A DNA stretch of 64,000 nucleotides from positions 3,472,001-3,536,000 of the forward strand of contig JANATG010000001.1 of the NCBI GenBank assembly GCA_029449235.1, read 5' to 3'. Below the pieces are notes generated by a model, which searched no databases, was not told the DNA's origin, and was given only the letters and a program-made list of their open reading frames with translations. The position numbers and the translations under genes were made by a program. Positions 49,568 through 60,998 of this stretch are shown here, piece by piece (within the stretch, counting starts at the first letter, position 1; each line of letters opens with the position of its first letter). This stretch comes from Linnemannia schmuckeri. Its lineage: Eukaryota > Mortierellomycota > Mortierellomycetes > Mortierellales > Mortierellaceae.

Positions 49568-50345
49568 TTTGGTGTATGGTGGGTGTATTGGGTGTGTTAA
49601 GACCAGGAAGAAAGAGAGGATGAAGAAGAGAGAAGAGGAGTGGGAGGTTTGTTTTGGGAAGAAAGAAAGAAGAACGAAAAAAAAAAAGAAAAAAAAAAAA
49701 AAAAAGAAAAAAAGAAAGATGACAAACTAACAATCCTATGGGGGAGGGAGAGAGTGAGAGAGATGGAGAGAGGGAGGGGAATGCAAAGGGCAAGGTGAAG
49801 CATCCACGCAGCGAACACGAACGAAAGGAAGTGGACACAAAAAATAAAACTCAAATAAAGGTCGACGGATGAGTGAGAGCACCTCTGTTATCCATGGTGG
49901 AAGTGCAAGCAAAGAGATGAGGATGAAAAAAAAAAGCTCACATGCAATTGACCAATGGTGCATGGTAAAGAAATAGACCGATTGGATCACATACATTCAT
50001 CTGCACGAAAAGGAACAGCAAAAACAAACAAAAGACTCAAGCCCATAGCCCATAGATGAACAACCTGTTTGTTTTTATTTATCCTTACTCATCTTCACTT
50101 CAGCAATTTTCACCTCCTTCTCGACCGACCACCCGGCACCTTGCGACCAACAGAGAGAGATCCTGCGGAGCTCTGGCCAACCTTAGTATCCTTTCTTGTC
50201 CAGTTCGTCGACCATCATTTTGACACCCAGCAACAGTCCGCAATGCCTCTGCTGGTAAATTATCTTCTTAGTAGTAGTAGTAGCACCATGGATCCCTGCC
50301 ACAGCATCGATATGCTCGTCAATCCCTCAAACTCTAATCTCCACA
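49568..50345. other. Leader and intergenic sequence
   Basis: 49600-49780 is strongly purine-rich on the plus strand, hence CT-rich for the minus-strand gene at 49567, and includes A-runs at 49677-49705. The remainder has no gene; a short AGTAGTAGT run lies at about 50270-50283. Confidence 0.5.
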
Positions 50346-52000
50346 TCACCAGTATCTCGCTCCAACTGATCCCTTGATGTTGCAAACCAAAGCCAGCGCT
50401 TTGCTCTGCTTTTGCTGCCACCTAGTCTTCTTATCCAGGGGGATCATCCAGTCAATGTCCCAACTGTTGGCTGGGGCTTGCACATCCTTCTGTCCAATCC
50501 GTAGTCTCCTCAGTCCTCTAGCTGTGTCAAAAGACAAAGTCCGCCATCGATATTCAAGAAAGGCGCCAGTTCATGCACTTAGATCCTCAAAGACTGCGGC
50601 AGTACAAGTTCACAACTCCAGACATCTTGTAGTCGCGGGCACACTCGAAAGATGTATTTAAAGGTCATTCTTACCACTGCAGAGTCCACGTTGAGATTGC
50701 AAATGACTAGATGCAGGGTGCGAAGCTGCGAGCAAGCCCATATCCAGGGTGGCCCGTCGTCCAGTATACCGATTTCCAGAGATAAGGTCGCTGTAGTCGA
50801 ATAAAAGACATCCTAATAGTAGTGCGGTTCTCCAATGCGGGTGGCCTTGAGGTCCACTAGATGTGACAGTCGGCATTACAAGCACGCAGATACCCCACCT
50901 GACCCATACCCTCCAATGTGGTGATGGTATTTGGATGACTGGAGAGCATCCGATACAGGCTTGGTCTAGTTCTTGGCCATGAAGAGTCCATCCTGTTGCT
51001 CGAGGACATAACTTCATGATGATCGCAAAGTCGTCATAGGTAACAACCTAATCCCGATAAGGATTGAAGAGTAGAACGTGTCGAGCGTCATGTTTAAGGA
51101 ACTCAAGTGCGCGCTCAGATGGGTAACGTCGTACTCTAAGACGATGTTGACTTTTCCCGCGCACAACAACTTTCAGACTCTGCATCTCTGGGCAGACCGA
51201 TAACAGGGTTTCCAGGCATGTTTGTGACAGCTGAAAGCTTATAAAGGTCAGGTTTTGGAGGCGTAGATAGGAAGAAGAGGCGTTTTTGCGTGTGTGGACG
51301 TGTTGTCGTTTGTTGGTGTCGATCCTGTAAGCCAAGGTTCCGAAAGTACGATCGTTCCTGCAAAGTCCAAGTGTAGCGTCACAAGTCGAGGATAGGCTTC
51401 AAAAAGTTGTGCTGTTGCAAACTCACAATTTCCCTGCTGCTCGATCGTCAAGGGGGATCGTGATCAATGAGACTTGGATAAAAGAAGAGGAAGACCAAGA
51501 TTGGGGTGGACAAACCCTTCCAAGGTGAGGTCGCGGAATAACTGGTTGTTGAAAATATTTGCAAGACGTCTGTCCTAGGAAGTGTCTGATTTGTTGTCTC
51601 GTCTAGTGCCACGCTCCGCCACAGCATCCTTTGCATGGTTCTGTCGCGTCTTCACCGCTCCCACTTCCATGCGCAGGCAATTGGTAAGCTAATTCATTTC
51701 ATCCGAGAAATGTGCGTCATGCTGAAAGTGATATTAGAGATGAATCACTCTCTGCATTTGTTCTTCGGGCATGGCTCGAGGTTGGTTGTGGGTCGGATTG
51801 CTGTGCCAGAGGACCTCGCGTACGATACAGTGTTGGAACGGCACACGCGCACAACAGTCCAGCGGATAAGGGTGTCGTCGATGTGATTGAAAATATGTTG
51901 CAAGATTTCAGGGATGTCAAAGGAAGAGGGGCGTGTTGATCCTGATCTTGGTCCTAGTCCTGCTATAGGGAACGATGTATCGAAGCCAGGGCGCGGAAGT
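50346..52000 (-). pseudogene. Decayed F-box/LRR gene
   Basis: Fragments of the family found downstream are read in different minus-strand frames. The F-box FDIPEILQHIFNHIDDTLIR starts at 51921. LVTLHLDFAGTIVLSEPW (about 51360), LTFISFQLSQTCLETLL and LKVVVRG (about 51170-51260) are LRR-like. KLCPRATGWTLHGQEL (about 51000) matches the CPxGxxxTLWSYxLT position of the intact copy at 55640. Near the end, SWDIDWMIPLDKKTRW matches the EINWIYSAGR position. Stops and frame changes separate every fragment. No complete protein can be made, so this is a relic of the same family. Confidence 0.65.
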
Positions 52001-52616
52001 TGAACAAGGTAGTTTTTGGGTTGTCCAGATAAGTCAGACGAGAGGAGAGAAGGAAAGAAAGGGGTAGGAAAAACAATAGGAAAACTGCCAGGGTGACAAA
52101 AGATAACAGGGGCTAATAACATTGGTGGAAGGTGGGCAAGAGGAACGGGAGGCGGAAGCCTAGACCGCTTGGACCGCTGGGTTCAGAGCTTCGCTTTTCT
52201 GGTGGCAAGATTGGTGGCGTCCTAGGGCTTACTTGATTTATAAAAAAAAGGCGATGTTGTTATTGACACTACACGAATCATATTGTCAATGCGTACCAAG
52301 GTATTTTAGAAGTAAGAAGCAACAGAGAAGGGTTGCTATTCAACTCCGCTGTTTATTTGTGGTGGAGTGTACACCTAGGCATGCCAAAGGGTCGAAAGGG
52401 TTTGGTGCTGTGCCAACAATGCATCTGTTCAAGAAGGAAAAAAAAACGAACTCACACCATTCCTCCGCGGGATTTCTCCCTTACCACAGGGTACTACACA
52501 TCTCCCTCCTTTCCTACTTCTTCTTCCTCTCTGCCTCCCCTTTGTTTGTTTGAGGGGCACTCATGGTGCAGGGCATGTGTGTCTTTTCCAGTCCACAACA
52601 GTAGTGTCAAAATCAT

Positions 52617-52694
52617 AAACAAAAACAACAAAAACAACAAAAACAACAAAAACAACAAAAACAACAAAAACAACAAAAACAACAAAAACAACAA
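52617..52694 (+). repeat. 9-base AAAAACAAC tandem repeat
   Basis: About eight perfect copies of AAAAACAAC. Because the unit is a multiple of three, it translates as Asn-Lys-Asn, producing a spurious open frame. Confidence 0.95.
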
Positions 52695-53231
52695 TGCGCA
52701 CTACTGCCTGTGCGATCCAATTCCCCCATCGTCTTTTGTTGATCCAGAGAGAGAGATCCCGGTTTGTGGACCAAGAAAATAAAAACAAAACAGTGAAATA
52801 GAAGACGATAGTCTCGTCATGTCCAAGAACACGAACAGGAGCGGCGATCCGGCAGCTGAGTTGTTTACATACTTGTTGCTTCTGTGAATTCTTTGGGTGC
52901 CTTTCATTCCACCATTGGATACCATACAGTGAGGGCCATTTGGGCTATGTAATGTTACCGGCACTTCGACTATGGAGAGAGAGGATGTTACTCTTTTTTT
53001 GTCTTTCCCAATTGTGTCCGTCTACTCTTCTTCTAGGACAATAAGGTTTGGCTGTTGTTGATAGATGTACGGTACGCAAACTAGATGCCACCATCGAGTA
53101 GTGCTCAGAAGGGGTGTTCGGAAAGTACTGGACCAATCCATTGAATATGGACTCAATTGGCAAGTGCATGCTTCGCTGACTGAGGCAGTGCTTGGCCAAG
53201 CTGGCTGATTCTACGCCCACAGTCCAGTACC

Positions 53232-53240
53232 TATAAAAAG
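53232..53240 (+). promoter_or_regulatory. TATA box of the LPMO-like gene
   Basis: TATAAAAAG, 119 bases before the chosen ATG and followed at once by CT-rich leader sequence, the same design as at 17217. Confidence 0.6.
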
Positions 53241-53358
53241 GATCTCCTCCTCTTTTTTGTCTTCCACTTACTCCCGCCCTGTTTCCGCCTTGCCCCTTTC
53301 ATTCTTCTCTTTGTCCTCGTACACCCATCCATCAGACAATACACACAGTCTCCACAAA

Positions 53359-54174
53359 ATGCTCCGGAAATCCATTCTATTAATCGCTGTACTTCAGCTC
53401 GCAGCCTTGATTGCCCATGCCCATGTCGACCTCACCAAACCGTGTGCTCGATACTCGTCTGCCCCTGGGTGTCCTCCCCCGCCTGCCGGTCAGTCGATCG
53501 ACTATAACACAAATGCGCCCATCAGCAGTGGTGGAATCAACACCCAACCTCTTTGCAAGCACTCCGTCCCATACGAAAAACGCACGGTCTACAAGGCAGG
53601 CGAATCGATCTCCACAGAATACGGTATTGGCTCTGCGCACGGAGGAGGGCATTGTCAGTGGGCTCTCTCGTATGACCATGAGAAAACATGGGTCGTCATC
53701 CAGACAGAGATCCGTACTTGCCTTCAAGGCGCCGTCACTGGTCAGATCGTCAAGATCCCTGTAACGATCCCCCCGGATGCTCCATCAGGCGACGCTACCT
53801 TTATGTGGTTATGGGTCAATTCGATCGGTATCCGTGAGCTCTATTCCAACTGCGCGGATATCCGAGTCGAAGGAAGGGATGGCGGAAGTATCAATGGGTT
53901 CGAGCCCCTCCTGGCCAATTACAACGCCACCTACGGCATCATCCCCGAGTTTCCCAACCCCACCGATCCTGACGGTCATGAGCTCTTTGATGCTAGAAAA
54001 CCCATCACCATCACTGTCAAAGGCTCGGGGACTGGAGCAGCATCAACCCCTGATCCTTCTTCTTCTTCTAAACCAAATAAGAATGTAGCCAGTGGAAGGA
54101 GGGACCATTTGCAGTCGTCGATGTTGTTTATTTCGACGGCCATCATGCTTTCTCTAGTATCACTGTGTCTGTAA
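53359..54174 (+). CDS. Secreted, GPI-anchored LPMO-like protein
   Basis: Intronless, 271 residues from the ATG at 53359. The frame is open further upstream (53257), but only this start gives a clean signal peptide (MLRKSILLIAVLQLAALIAHA) ending in AHA before His22. An exposed N-terminal histidine is the hallmark of copper lytic polysaccharide monooxygenases. A second histidine lies in SAHGGGHCQWALSYD and is followed by IPPDAPSGDATFMWLW and IGIRELYSNCADI, a pattern close to AA11 and other Chitin_bind_3-type fungal LPMOs. Six cysteines before residue 185 could form three disulfides. NAT is a glycosylation site. The Ser/Pro linker and hydrophobic C-terminus (SSMLFISTAIMLSLVSLCL) indicate a GPI anchor. 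The likely role is chitin or cell-wall polysaccharide oxidation or copper binding at the cell surface; activity is not proven. AATAAA overlaps the stop region. Confidence 0.85.
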   Translation: MLRKSILLIAVLQLAALIAHAHVDLTKPCARYSSAPGCPPPPAGQSIDYNTNAPISSGGINTQPLCKHSVPYEKRTVYKAGESISTEYGIGSAHGGGHCQWALSYDHEKTWVVIQTEIRTCLQGAVTGQIVKIPVTIPPDAPSGDATFMWLWVNSIGIRELYSNCADIRVEGRDGGSINGFEPLLANYNATYGIIPEFPNPTDPDGHELFDARKPITITVKGSGTGAASTPDPSSSSKPNKNVASGRRDHLQSSMLFISTAIMLSLVSLCL

Positions 54175-54179
54175 ATAAA

Positions 54180-55330
54180 TCATAGTTTTCACTCTATCAT
54201 CGCACGGACGTTGTCTAAAAGAACAGGAGGAATATTGCTCTCCAACTCACGTTTAACATCCTCGGACGATTGACCAAATCCACAGGCGAGGAATACTGAC
54301 AACCACTGCAGCCTCGGGCAACATAAGAACTTGGGGTTAGAGTCCATCTTGATCGCCAGTGCAACATCCTCAAGACGTCCCAAGTGCTGTAGTTTGTCCT
54401 GGAGTTCCTCGTCCACTCCATCGGTAATCGTTCCTTCATTTTCATACCGTGGCAAGTGGCGCACCTTTTTTCTCTTCTTTTCTCGGCGTAACGCTCAATC
54501 CCTCCTTGCAACAACTTTGCGCCTTTTCTCTTTATTCCTGGTCGACTCTTCAATGTTGTCGGCCATGGTCATCCATTCCAAATCCCATCGATCGATCGCG
54601 ATGTTGATATAAAACATCCCCATGCGGAATCTCCGTAAGTCTGTGAGTCGAGCCATTAGACACATTCCTCCTTCGAGACTTCGGCTGACTGTCCTCGATT
54701 CAAGCCCTCGAAGAGTGGTTGTGTACAAGATCTGGAAGCTGAGTGATTCCAGGAGTGGACACGAATAGAGAATCCCATCAGGATAGATGGTGCAATATCC
54801 CCGCAAGTCGAGGGTAAGTCGAGTCAGCTCGGGCATCGATTCACGTTGAAGATCGAGTAAGATGGAGATGTTGTTATATCATTTTCCCGTAACGACGAGC
54901 CCGCGCAATCGACCCTGAGGACACTGTTCATACGAGTGTTGTGTCGGTGCTGGGTGAGCCATCATCGCATAATATCGTCTCCTCGCAGGACCCTGTCGAG
55001 TATGCACTCTATTCCAGGCGCATCTGAGAGCCCATAGGTTGAACGTAACAGCCCTGTAAGACGTCCAGAAGGGTCCGTTGGCTTGGGTAGTAATCACCTT
55101 ATTTGCTAGGTTCACAAGGAGACGGGTTGTACGAAGGAGCGGTGGCTTGACTTTTTCTAGTTTTGAGAGGGGCCAGTGACAATCCCCTACATCTCACGGG
55201 CGATACGAAGCTTGTTGTGGAGGAGCCATTGGCGACAGACATAAATGGTGGCATTGCTGATAGTGTCGCCGTTGATAACGCAAAGATGTTTTCCAAAAAG
55301 GTCTATTAATTTGAGACAGGAGGCTTGGTG
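54180..55330 (-). pseudogene. Second decayed F-box/LRR gene
   Basis: Minus-strand fragments in several frames. Near 55200-55310, KHLCVINGDTISNATIYVCR resembles the F-box (DxxTIRxxVxLVCRxW). 54836-54495 is an open LRR-like piece with MPELTRLTLDLRGY, SCPLLESLSFQIL, LEGGMCLMARLTDLRRF and RWDLEWMTMAD, matching the C-terminal part of the intact copies. A frame change near 54490 leads to LQHLGRLEDVALAIKM and a final LRR-like end at 54189. It abuts the LPMO-like gene tail to tail (stop codons 14 bases apart). Confidence 0.65.
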
Positions 55331-55639
55331 GTCCTTAACGGATCTGTCTCCAGAGATGGGTGGTTATTATGCGTGTCGTTCCTAAAACTATGGACATGAC
55401 TTGTGTGTATGTGTGGGTGTGTTTTGGTGAGGAGAGAAAGGAGAAAAAAGAGGAGACAGCGGCCGCCTTAATTGCTCTTCAATGTTTATCTGCTTGCTTG
55501 CTTGCGTGATTATATGTTTGATTAAGGGTGTGGGCAGAATGCATAGACAGGGGGGCGGCGTGTCCCAATATGGAAAAGCATGTGTGGATGGATGCATTAG
55601 CAGCGGACTATTTGCTGCTCCTTTTATTATTATCGTTAT
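55331..55639. other. Short intergenic stretch
   Basis: No gene. On the minus strand AATAAA (about 55619-55625) lies just after the stop of the F-box gene at 55640 and may be its polyadenylation signal. Confidence 0.5.
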
Positions 55640-57589
55640 TCAGGATCGGAACATTGACCACATTGACTTCTTAGTGGGCGTAGGAACGAATATAGATCCC
55701 ATGCTGCGCTCGGGTGAACGCTCAAGCTCGCGGTTTAGCGACAGCTTTTGAAGGTTAGGAAGACATTCACACTCGCCCTTGTCGATTGCCTCCAGTCTTG
55801 TCTTGACCTCCTGCAACAGCCCTGTTGACCCAAGGTCCTTCAGCAACTCGATATCATGCGACCATGTGCCTGACAGGGGAACGACGGTAGTGTTCTGCAG
55901 TCTGATCGCCTCCATTTGAGTCTCGCGCTCCAATTGACCCTCCCACTTGGACATAATAGCCCGACGTGCACTCTTGTCCTGCAAATTTCGGCCAGCGCTG
56001 TAGATCCAATTGATTTCGTAGATGTCACACGAGATGGCATCAAACTCGACACGAAGGCGTTCCAGATACCGAAGCGACGAAAGCAGAGGCAGACCACCAC
56101 AAAGATGTTCTGATAGGTGGGTCCGGAACGAGAATGCCCCTGGGAGTATCGAGCAGGTGTAAGGCTCTTCGATGTGAAGATCTCTCAACTGTGGCGTCAC
56201 CTTGGATATGTAGCTGAATAGCGTTCTTGATAGGTACCCAAGGAGGACCTGTCGTTCGGAGTTGCCATGGACCATGAAGCCTCCATGGCTATGGACTTGA
56301 AGGTGAAGTACCTGAAGGTTTCGGCACACCCAAATACCTGGATGGAATAAAGGCGCCTCTCCTCCCTCAACAGGCTCTGAGAAGATGCTATCGTAGTAAG
56401 CCTTGGCCCTATGGTGGACGTCCATATGTTCAATCAGATATGGTGCCTTGAGGCTCTTGAGGTGTCGAAGGCCGGGAGACTCGCAGAGCAGACGGTGGAG
56501 GGGTGTCGACGAATAAAAGTATTCTCCTTCCTTCCAACCATCAGAATGACAAAGCGACAGGTAGTGCCAAAGAATGTCCAGGCTGGTTAATACGCTCGGC
56601 TGCTCTGTCAGGCTCCTAACAATCCCTGGTGTGAGGTTGTAGCTCCAAAGTGTCCGTTCCGATCCATTGGGACATAGAGCGTACAGCATGTCGTCAAGAT
56701 CGTCTTCTGAAGGGATTTCCCTGTGGACTGAGTAATGGAACTTGTGCAGTGCGAAGGATTGCGACCTCAGGTGCTGAAAGAGACTTGGCCAATCACAGGC
56801 ACTGCCGCTTGCACTGGTGATCCTGATAAGCTTGAGTTCCTTGAGTTGTGGAGTCCTCGCGACTAGTTGTTCGAGCCAAGCTTGTGACAGTTCGACGTTC
56901 TCCAGCACGAGCGATCTCAGCGGCAAGGGATCCGATCTGACTGCTGATTCTTGTGATGTCCACGTTCCTTGGAGACTCAATAAAGCGCGACTACCGGTAT
57001 GGAGGATCTCGAGGTGAGGACAGATTGCGAGAATCCTGCCAATATCAAGGGTGCTGGTCGAGTAGCGATGTATCTTGAGGGTCGTCAAGGTGGAAGGGAA
57101 TGCCAGCAGTCCGAGGGATTCGTCGCTGAGGTGGTAATCGCTAAACAGCTCAACATGCTGGAGAGGGCTGTAGATCTGGAAGAGATGTTTCATGGAGCCA
57201 CTCTCTACTCGAGCAGCACTGTGTGGCCACTGTCTCCACTTTGACTTTGACGAGGGATTCGATTGTCGTTTCTCGACGCTGTTAAGGGACTTGATGAACT
57301 TTGGCCAGATGTTTTCACAATAGTGATCGCATCTCCAGACCAGTCGACCTGCTCCTGGTAGTCTTGTTAGAGCTTTGGCAGCATCGTCTGCGAACCACTT
57401 GAAATCCCAGGACAGCTCTCTCGATACCCGGTGGTGGTTGAGGAAGAACCATTTGCGGCACACGAGGATGACAGTTTTGCGGAGGATGTCCTGGGGAGTG
57501 AAGGAAAAGACCATGTCCAGCAGCTCAGAGATACATAAGAAAGTCGCGGTGGCACACAAGGGTAGAGGCGACCGTTGCGACTGAGACAT
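55640..57589 (-). CDS. F-box/LRR protein
   Basis: Intronless, 649 residues from MSQSQRSPLP; the frame also has an upstream ATG at 57682, but the 31 extra residues are low complexity. The F-box lies at about residues 15-55 (ISELLDMVFSFTPQDILRKT, ILVCRKWFFLN). LRR-like units follow with TLTTLKIHRYST, HLEILHTG, LPLRSLVLENVELSQAWLEQL and QLKELKLIRIT. A conserved family block CPNGSERTLWSYNLT lies in the middle and EINWIYSAGRN near the end. F-box proteins recruit substrates to SCF (Skp1-Cullin-F-box) ubiquitin ligases through LRRs. No substrate can be inferred. It is inverted relative to the next copies. Confidence 0.85.
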   Translation of the reverse strand: MSQSQRSPLPLCATATFLCISELLDMVFSFTPQDILRKTVILVCRKWFFLNHHRVSRELSWDFKWFADDAAKALTRLPGAGRLVWRCDHYCENIWPKFIKSLNSVEKRQSNPSSKSKWRQWPHSAARVESGSMKHLFQIYSPLQHVELFSDYHLSDESLGLLAFPSTLTTLKIHRYSTSTLDIGRILAICPHLEILHTGSRALLSLQGTWTSQESAVRSDPLPLRSLVLENVELSQAWLEQLVARTPQLKELKLIRITSASGSACDWPSLFQHLRSQSFALHKFHYSVHREIPSEDDLDDMLYALCPNGSERTLWSYNLTPGIVRSLTEQPSVLTSLDILWHYLSLCHSDGWKEGEYFYSSTPLHRLLCESPGLRHLKSLKAPYLIEHMDVHHRAKAYYDSIFSEPVEGGEAPLFHPGIWVCRNLQVLHLQVHSHGGFMVHGNSERQVLLGYLSRTLFSYISKVTPQLRDLHIEEPYTCSILPGAFSFRTHLSEHLCGGLPLLSSLRYLERLRVEFDAISCDIYEINWIYSAGRNLQDKSARRAIMSKWEGQLERETQMEAIRLQNTTVVPLSGTWSHDIELLKDLGSTGLLQEVKTRLEAIDKGECECLPNLQKLSLNRELERSPERSMGSIFVPTPTKKSMWSMFRS

Positions 57590-58622
57590 GGTGTGTCTCT
57601 CTTTTGAGGGTAATATGAAAGGGGGAGAAGGAGAGTGTCTGGTGTGCAATGGGAGCACAGGATGTGAGGCAGAGAGGAGCATGCTCCTTGTGAATGAATG
57701 GGGGGCGATGGGGGGTGAACAACAACAGGAAGGGGGGTTATGTGTATGAATGAGAGAAAGTAAATGCGTGCGAAAAGGGACGATGGAGAGTAAAGATGGA
57801 AGAAGAGACGATGAGTGAATGAATGTGGCTTCCTCCTCGTTCGCCCTCGTTCATCCTATTAGCCCTGCAGATTCTGTCCTCGTGCCCCCAGCCAGCCAGT
57901 CAGCCCACGATCTGATAAGGGTTAGACCACTCACCTTGCTTGCTTGGGCGCAATCAAATGCATAGTTGGGGCAATTGAACCGCTGCGCTGTTATTGTATT
58001 GAAGAAAACAGGCGACCCAGATCAATTAGTTTGCATAATTAGTACCCGCTTGCTGGGATGCATACAGACTACAGCAATATATGTCCTATCTGCCGGCAAA
58101 GGAGAAGGGACAAGGCAGCAAGAAGAACCGTCCTGGATGCCCACCAGAGCCCACCTCTCGACCTCCCACCTCCATACTTTATGCTTTGTCATGTCCCTAC
58201 AGCGATCAGCCTTTCTTCTTTTTCTCCCTTTTCTTGTTCTAAAAAACATTACACCAATTGCTTGTCTTTCGCCCCCTCAATATGCCTGTTCTCTGCCTTC
58301 TCTCAAATAACAACGCTCTCGGCCTTGCAGCAAGGAGGTGTCGGGCTGCAACGAGCTGCAATAATCTCCTCGAAAGAGTACCACCAGCACCATAAAGCAA
58401 AAACCTGGAGACCAGGCACAAACATAGGTTGTCTACTTGACTCTTTTTTATGTTTTTTCTTTTTCGCTTGAAACACAGACCTCCTCATCCCATTCCGCGT
58501 TCCCTTAAAGTCCTACCCTTTGTTCCTCCTTCTGCTTTTTCGCTTTTTCTTTTTTTCTTTCTCCTCTAAACTTTCAAGCTCTTTTACACTTATCTTTGAT
58601 ACACTTCATTTCCTTCATACAA
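57590..58622. other. Divergent promoter region between F-box genes
   Basis: Shared upstream region of two head-to-head F-box genes. CT-rich sequence at about 58190-58620 points to the plus-strand gene. 58058-58471 is an open frame without motif and I do not call it. No clear TATA box. Confidence 0.5.
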
Positions 58623-60596
58623 ATGCACCTCACATTCTTAAAGTCTCAGCGTTCTCGAAAGAAACAGAGGACGTCTATGAAGTTAGATGCCCTTCGTCGT
58701 CCATCTCCATTCGATATCCCCGAGGTCCTTGTTCAAGTCTTTTCTTACCTGGACGAGAACACCCTCCGCAAGTCCGCTATACTGGTCTGTCGCCTCTGGT
58801 TCCAGATGAACCGGGATCGGCTTTATCATCGCGACCTGGCCTGGGATTGGGCCTGGGGCTCCGCCAGGCTGGAAAAGACCTTGATCAAGCGACTTGGTAC
58901 CAGTCGACTCTACTGCTACGGCTCCAGCTATGGTGGCGAAGGGAACGCCTTTTGTACCGATCCCATTATGCGAACAATGGTCAAGCTACAAGCCAAACAT
59001 GAACAACTCCTCCAGGACGACAGCAATGCGATATCTATGTTCCGTCCCCTCCGTGAAATGGATCTAAACAACATCCTTCTCCCAGCGGATATGACCAGTC
59101 ATTTCAGACTCCCTGCGACCTTGACCAGCTTAAAGATCGCAGCAGAGGCATACTCTGCTTGCAAGCTTCGAATTGATCACATCTTAACCGACTGCCCCCT
59201 GCTCGAGGTCCTGCATGTCAGCAAACCTGGTGTCCTGGTCATCGATGGCCCTTGGGTCCCTGCCAACCACGAACGACAACGGCCCTTCCGGCTCCAAATA
59301 TTGGTCATCAAGAACGCCAAAATTCACCAGTCAAGCCTTGAAGATCTTTTGACTCTCACCCCGGATCTCCAGGAACTCAAGCTCCTCAGCCTAGCGAAAC
59401 GCGATGGTCATTTCCCCTATCCGCAAGTGGCGCAGCCTGGCGACGCTCAGTACGACTGGACACATCTGTTTGAGCACCTCAAGAGTCTCCCCATCGCCCT
59501 CCGCGCCTTCCAGTTTTCTGTCTACAGCCAAACCCATCCAGCTCGCATTAAGCTCATGGAGGAGCAGGAAGTCCGCCAGAAGACGATCGACGTCTGCCCC
59601 AAATCCACAGAATGGTCTCTTCTTCCAGCCGAGGTCACACTAGGACTGATTCAAGAGTTGGTGTTGCTGCCAAACATAATTACCACATTGGAGATCGTCA
59701 CCGAAGGCGCTTGGTGCCAAAGCCTTAACAGTAAAGACGCCCAATCCAGTAAAACCGGACTGCACCTGATCCACCAATACCTCTGCGAGTCGCCTCACCT
59801 CGTCCACCTCAAGATCATCCGAGCAGCCATTCTCTTTGAGGACCTGGACCTCTACAACCGAGCTCGATATGAGGATCTCGACCTCGGAGGCGATCGCATG
59901 TGGAGAGACCAGGATATGGCATGCACATTGCTAGGCAAGCAAAAGGTCTGGGCTTGTCGCAATCTCGAGACTCTCCAAATCCAGATCCACGCCCACTCTG
60001 TTCGTCTGATCTGGCCTGTGCACAGCAGGATCATTTTTGGCTATATTTCTGCGGTCTGTCCCAACCTTCAAGAACTGAGCATCTACATGCCGAGCCACTG
60101 CAGCGACAATTGGAGCGCCCAAGTCTACCAACCGCAACTGTTTCTTCAGCTGGACGGTGGCCTCTGTTTCCTCTCCAGCTTGGATCGGTTGAGGAAGCTT
60201 AAGGTGATTTACGGCGACGAGGAGACACGGGGCATTGGCTGTCAGGAGTACGAACTCAACTGGATATCTCCTTCGGGTCATCGAACCAAAGACAGGATGA
60301 GACGTGCAGAGACGATGGCAAACTGGACATTGCAGCTCGAGGCAGAGGAGACGCTTGAGCGACGATTCTCGCACCTGGCAAAGCCATCGATGGCGACAGG
60401 AGAAGATACGGCTGATCAACTTCGGAACCTTGGGTTGCTGTCCGAGGTCAAGAAGGTGGTGGAGGAGATGGACCGATCGGACCGCCGATGCCTACCATTG
60501 CTTGAGAGGGTGTCCTTCCACGATGCGGTTATCGAGCGTCGACCCGACACGGCCCTCCGGATGATGTTTCCTCGACTGATCGATCTTTTGCGGTAA
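58623..60596 (+). CDS. F-box/LRR protein
   Basis: Intronless, 657 residues from MHLTFLKSQRSRKKQ; a later ATG (MKLDALRRPS, 58677) is also possible and leaves the F-box whole. The F-box at about residues 27-62 reads FDIPEVLVQVFSYLDENTLR then ILVCRLWFQMN. Leucine-rich units follow (TLTSLKIAAEAYS, LLEVLHVS, FRLQILVIKNAKIHQSSLEDL, DLQELKLLSL), then CPKSTEWSLLPAEVT in the shared central position and YELNWISPSGHR near the end. AATAAA follows the stop (60609). Likely SCF substrate receptor. Paralogue of the flanking copies by block order. Confidence 0.87.
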   Translation: MHLTFLKSQRSRKKQRTSMKLDALRRPSPFDIPEVLVQVFSYLDENTLRKSAILVCRLWFQMNRDRLYHRDLAWDWAWGSARLEKTLIKRLGTSRLYCYGSSYGGEGNAFCTDPIMRTMVKLQAKHEQLLQDDSNAISMFRPLREMDLNNILLPADMTSHFRLPATLTSLKIAAEAYSACKLRIDHILTDCPLLEVLHVSKPGVLVIDGPWVPANHERQRPFRLQILVIKNAKIHQSSLEDLLTLTPDLQELKLLSLAKRDGHFPYPQVAQPGDAQYDWTHLFEHLKSLPIALRAFQFSVYSQTHPARIKLMEEQEVRQKTIDVCPKSTEWSLLPAEVTLGLIQELVLLPNIITTLEIVTEGAWCQSLNSKDAQSSKTGLHLIHQYLCESPHLVHLKIIRAAILFEDLDLYNRARYEDLDLGGDRMWRDQDMACTLLGKQKVWACRNLETLQIQIHAHSVRLIWPVHSRIIFGYISAVCPNLQELSIYMPSHCSDNWSAQVYQPQLFLQLDGGLCFLSSLDRLRKLKVIYGDEETRGIGCQEYELNWISPSGHRTKDRMRRAETMANWTLQLEAEETLERRFSHLAKPSMATGEDTADQLRNLGLLSEVKKVVEEMDRSDRRCLPLLERVSFHDAVIERRPDTALRMMFPRLIDLLR

Positions 60597-60998
60597 CCTC
60601 TTTTTTAATCAATAAAACATACATTTGACAGGCTTCCGCTACACTGAAACTTAATCCATCATCAATGATCCAGGCACCATAAGTAAAAACCTTGGCGGTC
60701 TCAGTTGCACCACCCTGGTTCTTTATAAAGGAATAGATGCTCCAGTCTGCCCACCACATGACACAGTGTCTGTTCCCCGGCCGGCCCGGATGCACCTAAG
60801 GGCCTCTTTTTTTTTTTTTTTTTTTTTTGTATGCACTGCCCAAATCCATTCAGTGTTTGTCTGCGCCCATTCAATCATTCAGTCTTATAGACTTTGTTTG
60901 TGCTTCTCGTTTTGACTTCATCGCTCTTTCAGATTTCACCTTTCTTTTTGTTTTTCTTCTTCCACGCTCATCCGACATTCCATGCTTCCTTTCCACCA
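60597..60998 (+). promoter_or_regulatory. Promoter of the third F-box gene
   Basis: Contains TATAAAG at 60724-60730, a T run at about 60808-60828 and a CT-rich leader up to the ATG at 60999. No gene. Confidence 0.45.

Larger units (their letters stand above)
52001..53358. other. Non-coding between relic and LPMO-like gene
   Basis: No gene. It contains the 9-base repeat at 52617 and, near its end, the TATA box of the following gene. Confidence 0.55.

Noticed and set aside
52333..52782. 149-codon frame with an Asn-Lys-Asn repeat
   Set aside because: Produced by the 9-base AAAAACAAC repeat; flanks have no coding character.
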